From: an uncultured Sulfurovum sp.
GTDB lineage: Bacteria > Campylobacterota > Campylobacteria > Campylobacterales > Sulfurovaceae
Reading direction: 5' to 3'
Assembly (NCBI GenBank): GCA_947311605.1
Contig: CAMZLC010000109.1
Span: 1-6,634 of the forward strand
Length of the DNA stretch: 6,634 nucleotides
A model generated the notes under the pieces. It saw only the letters and a list, made by a program, of their open reading frames with translations. It had not been told where the DNA came from and searched no databases. Below, in pieces: positions 1 through 4,564 of the stretch (position 1 is the first letter of the stretch; the number at the start of each line of letters is the position of its first letter). The position numbers and the translations under genes were made by a program.

Positions 1-51
1 CATAAAACCCATCATCACATGTTGAAACAACTCTCGTTCGCTTATTTTCAT
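1..51 (-). CDS. 5' end of an unidentified minus-strand gene (partial)
   Basis: The minus strand has an ATG at 49-51 followed by 17 open codons that run off the left edge, reading MKISERELFQHVMMGFM. A GGAGAG ribosome binding site sits a few bases upstream of the ATG, and a TATGAT -10-like hexamer lies on the minus strand at 83-88, so this looks like a genuine start. Seventeen residues are too few to name a family; I do not recognise it. It is divergent from the AT-rich gene to its right, with only about 40 bases between them, so the two may share a control region. It is unclear whether it belongs to the same acquired block as its neighbour. Confidence 0.5.
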   Translation of the reverse strand, partial: MKISERELFQHVMMGFM

Positions 52-82
52 TTTACTCTCCATTTTCTTTCTTTGAAAGAGT

Positions 83-88
83 ATCATA
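83..88 (-). promoter_or_regulatory. Possible -10 element for the left-edge minus-strand gene
   Basis: The minus strand reads TATGAT here, one mismatch from the TATAAT consensus, about 31 bases upstream of the ATG at 51. No convincing -35 is visible, which is usual for the main sigma factor of Campylobacterota. The surrounding DNA is very AT-rich, so a chance match is possible. Confidence 0.3.
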
Positions 89-96
89 AATGAAAA

Positions 97-720
97 TTGC
101 GAACTTTATTTTACACTATCAATAATTTTAATACTATAGGTTCAATCGTTAATCAAATAAGATATATCCAAAATAAAAAATATGATACTGTCAAAATTAC
201 TTTGTCAAAAAATTCAAATAAAGAAATAAAACAAATTTTAGAATTTTGTAAAAAATTACATCAATATTCATTTATTGCAAGATACAATTTTCAGAAAAAA
301 GATAATATTATTTACTTAACACTTCAAAGTATCCCCAAAATAAAAAACTTTTTTAATGGTTTATGGATGGAATGGTTTGTACTTATACAAATCATGTCTT
401 TTTTCAAAGAAAAAAACATTACACTTCCTATTGTCAGAGAAGTCGATATTACTTTTGAAGATAAAAATAAGAATGAGCTTGATATTTTCTTCATTAATAA
501 TCAAGGTGATCCAGTATGTATTGAATGTAAAACTGGCGAATTTAGACAAGATTTAAATAAATACTTTTCATTACAAAAAAAACTTAATATCAAGAAGGAA
601 AACTTTCTCCTTTGTGTATTTGGACTAGAAGAAGATCAAGCTAAAGGGCTAACAAGTATGTATGAAATAACATTGGTTAATGAATCTATGCTCATTCCTC
701 ATATAGAATCTCTTTTTTAA
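97..720 (+). CDS. AT-rich short PD-(D/E)xK nuclease-like protein, Card1/DUF1887-like effector domain
   Basis: The 207-residue product looks like a restriction-endonuclease-fold nuclease. The N-terminal ~85 residues are an alternating alpha/beta region I cannot assign. The core starts with a glycine-tryptophan-glutamate segment (NGLWMEWF, E92), followed by NELDI (D129) and an ECKTG motif (E143, K145), the E...D...ExK layout of PD-(D/E)xK nucleases. The 'G-W-[LM]-E ... NELD ... ECK' spacing and the final segment resemble the effector half of DUF1887/Card1/Can2 CRISPR-associated proteins. Those proteins are about twice as long because of a full CARF sensor domain that is not evident here. No CRISPR array or cas gene is in the window. 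The only in-frame start is a TTG at 97 just after a TGA, and the AAAGAG ribosome binding site is better spaced for an ATG at 90 in another frame, so the start may be frameshifted. G+C is far below the neighbours (about 17% in one 60-base line), suggesting transfer. Target and activity are unknown. Confidence 0.6.
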   Translation: MRTLFYTINNFNTIGSIVNQIRYIQNKKYDTVKITLSKNSNKEIKQILEFCKKLHQYSFIARYNFQKKDNIIYLTLQSIPKIKNFFNGLWMEWFVLIQIMSFFKEKNITLPIVREVDITFEDKNKNELDIFFINNQGDPVCIECKTGEFRQDLNKYFSLQKKLNIKKENFLLCVFGLEEDQAKGLTSMYEITLVNESMLIPHIESLF

Positions 721-723
721 CTC

Positions 724-744
724 TTACCACGTTGTACGTGGTAA
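724..744. repeat. Perfect 9-bp inverted repeat with a 3-base loop, REP-like or terminator
   Basis: TTACCACGT and ACGTGGTAA flank a TGT loop, giving a strong hairpin four bases after the stop codon at 720 and 39 bases from the convergent stop at 784. No T-run follows it on either strand (the T-run lies before it on the plus strand), so it is not a textbook intrinsic terminator, although it could still end both convergent transcripts. Its form, a compact stem followed by AACGCATG, resembles dispersed palindromic units seen between genes in many bacteria and linked to REP-associated tyrosine transposases. That resemblance is from memory. Only one copy is present in this window. Confidence 0.6.
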
Positions 745-783
745 CGCATGCTACAACTTAAACTCCCAATCCACCATCAAATA

Positions 784-1038
784 CTACTCCGTTTTCAACT
801 CCACCAGTTCCGCCAACAGCTCGCCTGCCTCCGCCTCGTCCATCTCATTGGCTTCGATCTCTATAAGAATATCTCTGCACTCCTGGTGCATCTCCTGCAT
901 GGACTCTAGCTCTTCACGGTCTGCCAGAGAGATGGTCTTCTCTTTTTCTACCATTTGAAAGGTCTCATCGATCGCTGCCTCCAGATCCTGAATGATCTCA
1001 TTTTCGAGTAGATTCTTGAGTTGTTCAGTTTTAGTCAT
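784..1038 (-). CDS. Small acidic helical protein of unknown function (84 aa)
   Basis: I do not recognise a family. The 84-residue product has about 26 Asp/Glu against 7 Lys/Arg, no signal peptide or membrane segment, and reads as nearly continuous amphipathic helix, probably one or two helical hairpins or a coiled coil. There is a single Cys near residue 55 and no metal-binding cluster. It is likely real: base composition and codon use match the core genes, the ATG at 1036-1038 has an AAGG ribosome binding site 7 bases upstream, and a TACAAT -10 precedes it. It lies downstream of tRNA-Pro on the same strand with its own apparent promoter. Small acidic proteins of this kind can be partner-binding or nucleic-acid-mimic proteins, but nothing here shows that. 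Confidence 0.7.
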   Translation of the reverse strand: MTKTEQLKNLLENEIIQDLEAAIDETFQMVEKEKTISLADREELESMQEMHQECRDILIEIEANEMDEAEAGELLAELVELKTE

Positions 1039-1066
1039 TGTTGCGCCTTGTTGAAATATGTAGGAA

Positions 1067-1072
1067 ATTGTA
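1067..1072 (-). promoter_or_regulatory. Probable -10 element for the small acidic protein gene
   Basis: The minus strand reads GCTACAAT with TACAAT at this position, about 29 bases before the ATG at 1038, which predicts a leader of roughly 20 bases. The same eight bases precede the tRNA-Pro gene upstream. No clear -35 is present. Confidence 0.4.
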
Positions 1073-1107
1073 GCGTAAAGTAAACAGAAAAGAGATAATG
1101 AAGAGAA

Positions 1108-1185
1108 TGGTCGGAGTGACAGGACTTGAACCTGCGACCTCTACCACCCCAAGGTAGCACGCTAGCCAGACTGCGCCACACCCCG
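1108..1185 (-). tRNA. tRNA-Pro (anticodon GGG)
   Basis: Read on the minus strand, the sequence folds as a complete tRNA. The acceptor stem CGGGGTG pairs with CACTCCG (one G-U pair) and is followed by discriminator A. The anticodon stem CTACC/GGTAG closes the seven-base loop TTGGGGT, giving anticodon GGG for proline codons CCC and CCU. The T arm carries the TTCAAGT loop on a five-pair stem, and the D arm contains the usual AGTCTGGCTA loop. The terminal CCA is encoded at 1108-1110. A first base C opposite G72 is typical of bacterial tRNA-Pro. It lies between mrp and the small acidic gene on the same strand, apparently with its own promoter. Confidence 0.95.
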
Positions 1186-1204
1186 ACAGTTAAAGTGGAA
1201 GGGT

Positions 1205-1210
1205 ATTGTA
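1205..1210 (-). promoter_or_regulatory. Probable -10 element for tRNA-Pro
   Basis: TACAAT on the minus strand lies 19 bases before the mature tRNA 5' end, which places transcription start about a dozen bases upstream of the tRNA. It is preceded by CTGC and has no obvious -35. The 83-base gap between mrp and the tRNA otherwise shows only AT-rich sequence and no strong terminator. Confidence 0.45.
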
Positions 1211-1268
1211 GCAGATTTATGGTTAGCAGAAGTCTAATTTTGTATAAAATGTTTCATAAATAGCAAAA

Positions 1269-2381
1269 TTACATAGAGCAGGCACTGACTCCCGGAGGGG
1301 TGGTCGGTTGCACCGCCGCATTATCTGCACCTCCCTCCGCATTCACCTTTTCAACAAATGTCCAGAGTTGTGATGCCGCTTCCTGGAAACGCTTGGCTGT
1401 TTCACTGTCAGGTTTATGGTAGGTCACTGGTTGTCCTGTATCTCCACCTACCCTGACCGCAGGCTCAATAGGAATACGGGTAAGCAAGACCGTATCAAAC
1501 TCATCTGCCACTGCTTGGGAAGTACCCATGCCAAAGATATCGGACTCCGCATCACAGGAAGGACAGATAAAGCCACTCATGTTTTCAATCACACCAGCTG
1601 TAGGGATATGCAGCTTCTGAAACATATCCAGCGAGCGTCTGCTGTCATCCAGTGAGACTTCTTGAGGGGTGGTCACGGTAATGCCTGCTGTGACCGGGAT
1701 AGACTGCGCCAGTGTCAACTGTGCATCTCCTGTTCCTGGAGGCATATCGATCACGAGTACATCCAGGTCGGACCAGAGGATATCACGCAAGAGCTGTTCG
1801 ATCGCCTTCATCACCATCGAGCCTCTCCAGATCAGGGACTGCCCCGCTTCCATCAGAGACCCCATACTCATCACCTCTACGCCATAGGCTTTCATTGGCT
1901 GCACTTTGTTGCCTATGATCTCGGGTTTTTGCTCATCCAGACCCATCATTCGGGGAATGTTCGGCCCATAGATATCTGCATCCAATAGCCCCACTTTTTT
2001 GCCCTGCATCGCCAGAGCGATGGCGAGATTGACAGAAGCTGTCGATTTGCCGACGCCTCCCTTGCCAGAACTGACCATCACAAAGTTTTTGATCTGAGGG
2101 GCAATATTTTTACCACTCATGGTGTTGCTCTGCTCTCTTGGTGCCTGAGGCGCAGTGATATGCACCTCAATATCGGCAAAACCCAGTTTTTTCAACTCAG
2201 TGGTGGCGTCAGCAGTGAGCTGCTGTTTGACCTCATCTGCAGAAGAGGTGATATCGATGACGACAGCCACCTTGCTCCCCTCTATCTCTACACTCTTTAC
2301 AAATCCGAAAGTGACAATATCTTTGGTAAACCCCGGATAGGTTACATTTTTTAATGCTTCTAGCACATTTTCGTTGGTCAT
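1269..2381 (-). CDS. mrp: Mrp/ApbC family P-loop ATPase, iron-sulfur cluster carrier
   Basis: The 370-residue product is a cytosolic Mrp/ApbC/NBP35-type protein that binds Fe-S clusters and passes them to apo-proteins. Residues 1-80 form the MIP18/DUF59-like domain usual in bacterial Mrp. The MinD-like ATPase follows: a deviant Walker A, SSGKGGVGKST at 104-114 with signature lysine K107; a DADIYGPN segment at 134-141; a Walker B-type VIDMPPGTGD at 210-219; and the cluster-binding CPSC pair at 273 and 276. After the conserved core, a tail of about 30 residues rich in Ala, Pro and Val ends in ACSM, adding a cysteine at 368. The ATG at 2379-2381 is preferred over an in-frame ATG at 2424-2426: it has an AAGGA site six bases upstream, starts the protein at the family's usual place, and lies downstream of the likely -10. 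It is transcribed divergently from ispDF. Confidence 0.95.
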   Translation of the reverse strand: MTNENVLEALKNVTYPGFTKDIVTFGFVKSVEIEGSKVAVVIDITSSADEVKQQLTADATTELKKLGFADIEVHITAPQAPREQSNTMSGKNIAPQIKNFVMVSSGKGGVGKSTASVNLAIALAMQGKKVGLLDADIYGPNIPRMMGLDEQKPEIIGNKVQPMKAYGVEVMSMGSLMEAGQSLIWRGSMVMKAIEQLLRDILWSDLDVLVIDMPPGTGDAQLTLAQSIPVTAGITVTTPQEVSLDDSRRSLDMFQKLHIPTAGVIENMSGFICPSCDAESDIFGMGTSQAVADEFDTVLLTRIPIEPAVRVGGDTGQPVTYHKPDSETAKRFQEAASQLWTFVEKVNAEGGADNAAVQPTTPPGVSACSM

Positions 2382-2412
2382 AGTGATCCTTAAAAGTAAA
2401 TATCGTAAACGA

Positions 2413-2418
2413 GTTATA
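2413..2418 (-). promoter_or_regulatory. Probable extended -10 element for mrp
   Basis: The minus strand reads TGG-TATAAC, an extended -10 (TGn plus a hexamer one base from consensus), 32 bases upstream of the mrp ATG. The predicted leader is about 25 bases. No good -35 is visible, as expected for Campylobacterota. The 177-base divergent region 2382-2558 holds this element and the ispDF leader, and I see no other gene in it. Confidence 0.5.
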
Positions 2419-2503
2419 CCATCCAAACCTTTAAAACAGGATAAATCTACTCCTAAAGCCCAATATCCTCAAACACTAAAGAACCCGACAAGCTTAGTAA
2501 GTG

Positions 2504-2509
2504 TATACT
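2504..2509 (+). promoter_or_regulatory. Possible -10 element for the ispDF operon
   Basis: TATACT (two mismatches from TATAAT at the fourth to fifth positions region, with TG directly before it) lies 50 bases before the GTG start. Transcription would begin near 2516, inside the pair of GTTACA repeats. Other AT-rich hexamers around 2525-2548 could serve instead, so this assignment is tentative. Confidence 0.3.
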
Positions 2510-2511
2510 TT

Positions 2512-2528
2512 CGTTACAGATTGTTACA
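2512..2528 (+). promoter_or_regulatory. Putative HP1021-type regulator site: two GTTACA repeats in the ispDF leader
   Basis: GTTACA occurs at 2513-2518 and again at 2523-2528, exactly ten bases (about one helical turn) apart. The second copy, TGTTACA at 2522-2528, matches the published Helicobacter HP1021 box TGTT[TA]C[TA]; the first, CGTTACA, differs at one base. The site lies upstream of the operon that encodes the HP1021-like protein, which suggests autoregulation. The seven-base motif also turns up by chance elsewhere in the window (for example at 1250-1256), so this rests on position and spacing. Confidence 0.4.
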
Positions 2529-2558
2529 CTATACCGCTTCTTCTATAAAAGGATTTAT

Positions 2559-3683
2559 GTGCAGGATATCACACTCATACTCTTGGCTGCGGGCAGCTCT
2601 TCTAGATTTGGCTTACCTGTCAAAAAACAGTGGCTCTATCAGGATAACAAGCCCTTGTGGCTGGCAGTAGCAGATAATTTTCAGAATAGTTTCAACTTTA
2701 AAAAGATCATCGTCGTGGGTTCTCCGGATGAAATAGCCTATATGAAACAGTTTTCAAACTATCTTTGTGTAACTGGGGGTAACAATCGAAGTGCCTCTTT
2801 GCGCAATGCTTTGGCGCAAGTGAAAACACCCTTTGTTTTGGTCAATGATATTGCACGCTGCTGTATAGATACAGAGATGGTGGAAAGGGTTATCAGCAAA
2901 AAAGAAGAGGGAGCCTGTATCGTACCCGTACTCAAAGCGGTCGATACACTCTATCTGGGACAGGAGCCTATAGACAGAGAAAAGGTGCATATCATTCAAA
3001 CCCCCCAGCTCAGCCATACGGACGTCCTCAGAGAAGCCTTAAACAACACAGTAGGTTTCACCGATGAGAGCTCGGCGATACGCGCACTTGGCGAAACAGT
3101 ACTTTTTGTCGAAGGCTCCATCAAGGCACACAAACTTACCACCCAAAGCGACCTCGAGAAACTCCCCTGTCTTCTGCCGCCTGCATCTGATACTTTTGTA
3201 GGTTTTGGTATCGATATCCATCCCTTTCAAGAAGGCAAAGAGATGAAACTCTGCGGCATCACTATAGACAGCCCCTTTGGTTTCAGGGCACACAGTGACG
3301 GGGATGTAGCGATTCATGCATTGATCGATGCACTCATGGGGGCATCAGGGATGGGAGACATCGGCGAACTTTTCCCGGATACGGATGCCGTATATGCAGG
3401 GGCTGACTCTTCTGTGCTGCTTCGAGAGGTAGTAAAACGGATACGGGCATTCGGATTTGAGATCAGTAATGTCGACTTGACCATCCTGGCACAAACCCCC
3501 AAACTGCTCCCCTACAAGCAGGTTATGAGAGAACATATCTCCACACTTCTGGGGATTGCGCCTATCCGCACCAATATCAAAGCGACTACCGCAGAAAAAA
3601 TGGGATTTGTCGGGAGAGAAGAGGGGGTGACGGTACAGGCTGTTGCTTCACTCAAATATTTTAATTGGAAAGAGGTACCATGA
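2559..3683 (+). CDS. ispDF: Bifunctional IspD/IspF enzyme of the MEP isoprenoid pathway
   Basis: This 374-residue fusion carries two non-consecutive steps of the MEP pathway: IspD (MEP cytidylyltransferase, making CDP-methylerythritol) and IspF (MEcPP synthase). IspD, residues 1-205, shows the nucleotide-binding LLAAGSSSRFG loop (8-18), lysines K22/K23, RSASLRNAL (77-85), VNDIAR (95-100, in place of the common VHDAAR), TPQ (148-150) and K192 near the domain end. IspF, from about 213, shows the zinc ligands D219, H221 and H253, then AHSDGD (244-249), GDIGELFPDTD (266-276) and the TTAEKMGF segment (343-350). Both active sites look intact. The start is a GTG at 2559 with AAAAGGA five bases upstream; an ATG two bases earlier (2557) is in a different frame. 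It is the first gene of the plus-strand operon and overlaps the regulator gene by four bases. The fusion is typical of Campylobacterota and some alphaproteobacteria. Confidence 0.95.
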   Translation: MQDITLILLAAGSSSRFGLPVKKQWLYQDNKPLWLAVADNFQNSFNFKKIIVVGSPDEIAYMKQFSNYLCVTGGNNRSASLRNALAQVKTPFVLVNDIARCCIDTEMVERVISKKEEGACIVPVLKAVDTLYLGQEPIDREKVHIIQTPQLSHTDVLREALNNTVGFTDESSAIRALGETVLFVEGSIKAHKLTTQSDLEKLPCLLPPASDTFVGFGIDIHPFQEGKEMKLCGITIDSPFGFRAHSDGDVAIHALIDALMGASGMGDIGELFPDTDAVYAGADSSVLLREVVKRIRAFGFEISNVDLTILAQTPKLLPYKQVMREHISTLLGIAPIRTNIKATTAEKMGFVGREEGVTVQAVASLKYFNWKEVP

Positions 3684-4564
3684 AAGTCATTATTGTAGAA
3701 AACGAACTCTATTTGGCACAAAGCATTGCCAGCAAATTGGGAGAATATGACTTTGAAGTAGAGATCTTTGGCTCGGCAAAAGATGCCATGAAGAGCCGGG
3801 GTGACATCTATCTGTTATCCACCAGTCTGCCTGGTCAGAACTTTTTGCCCCTTATTGCCAAGAATAAAGAGAAAATTATCCTCCTCATGGTCAACTACAT
3901 CAACAATGACACCGTAGGAGAGCCACTCAAAGAAGGGGCAAAAGACTATATCGTCAAGCCCTTTATGATCGAAGAATTACTAAGAAAAATCGATCATTAT
4001 AATGCCTTTCAGCGCCTCAAAGAGCAAAACAGATTCTATGAAGCGTATTTGGATGATCTCCTCTGTGAATTCGATCATCAGTGTCAGCCAGACAAGCTTC
4101 CCTTCTCCGTCATGGTAAGAACGAACTACTTGCGGGCGGTGGACAAATTGGCTCTGGATATCAGCAGGGAAAAAGAGTGTGCTCTGCTCTTTATCTCCCT
4201 TGATGAAGAGCATTGGCAAGAGAAGATTGCCCTACTGGGACGAAACAACATAGGCTACATCATACACCTCGAAAAGCTCAAGAAAAATGAGAGGGAAGCA
4301 TTGTTTGAAAAGCTTGAGGGCAAACGCTTCCTGCTCACCTGTACTTCAGACAGCATCGAATCTCCTTTTGAGACGATCACTGTCAACTCCGGAAGCAAAC
4401 TCTATGATCAAAATGATGTACTGACCATCGATGAGTATGTGCAGTATATCGTCAAAAATTTTCAATACAAGTTCCCTGACACAGAACTCTCCAAAAAGCT
4501 AGGTATCTCTCGCAAAAGTCTCTGGGAAAAAAGGAAAAAGTATGACCTCTTCAAAAAGAAATAA
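3680..4564 (+). CDS. HP1021/Cj1608-type atypical orphan response regulator
   Basis: The 294-residue product matches the HP1021 family in length, architecture and gene position next to ispDF. HP1021 is an essential-type orphan regulator that binds DNA, influences initiation at oriC and responds to redox state. The receiver domain (1-110) lacks the phosphoacceptor: where LLD would be expected it reads LLSTSLPG, with Ser at 47, as in HP1021. The acidic pair is reduced to E7/E9, but the conserved Lys is kept (K93 in YIVKPF). The middle region (about 140-225) looks like a shrunken NtrC-type AAA+ domain without Walker A. The C-terminus (about 255-290) is a Fis-type helix-turn-helix, LSKKLGISRKSLWEKRKKY. 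Four cysteines (129, 135, 167, 221) could underlie redox sensing. The ATG overlaps the ispDF stop as ATGA and has a GGAAAGAGG ribosome site; an in-frame TTG 15 bases upstream is less likely. Phosphorylation-independent action is inferred. Confidence 0.88.
   Translation: MKVIIVENELYLAQSIASKLGEYDFEVEIFGSAKDAMKSRGDIYLLSTSLPGQNFLPLIAKNKEKIILLMVNYINNDTVGEPLKEGAKDYIVKPFMIEELLRKIDHYNAFQRLKEQNRFYEAYLDDLLCEFDHQCQPDKLPFSVMVRTNYLRAVDKLALDISREKECALLFISLDEEHWQEKIALLGRNNIGYIIHLEKLKKNEREALFEKLEGKRFLLTCTSDSIESPFETITVNSGSKLYDQNDVLTIDEYVQYIVKNFQYKFPDTELSKKLGISRKSLWEKRKKYDLFKKK

Noticed and set aside
21..31. GTTGAAAC, a string that often ends CRISPR repeats, near the left edge
   Set aside because: Only one copy is present, with no spacing pattern, and it lies within the coding region of the left-edge gene.
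1108..1185. tRNA-Pro as the integration site for the AT-rich block
   Set aside because: No duplicated tRNA 3' end, integrase or flanking direct repeat is visible, and a core-like gene lies between the tRNA and the AT-rich DNA.
1250..1256. TGTTTCA, another exact match to the HP1021 box, between mrp and tRNA-Pro
   Set aside because: It lies in an AT-rich 3' region with no second copy or promoter logic, and matches to a degenerate seven-base motif are expected by chance a few times in a window of this size.
1243..1268. Possible terminator hairpin after mrp
   Set aside because: The outer TTTTG/CAAAA and inner ATG/CAT pairs are separated by a long run of mismatches, so no stable stem forms.
1662..1988. 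A 108-codon plus-strand open frame antisense to mrp
   Set aside because: It is antisense to the conserved ATPase core of mrp, and its Cys/His-rich translation is typical of a shadow frame.
2382..2426. A longer mrp start at the ATG at 2424-2426
   Set aside because: The 15 extra residues are not part of the family, the probable -10 at 2413-2418 would lie inside the coding region, and the ATG at 2379-2381 has a better ribosome site.
2557..2670. An ATG at 2557 two bases before the ispDF start
   Set aside because: It is in another frame whose translation matches nothing; the IspD nucleotide-binding loop begins in the frame of the GTG at 2559.
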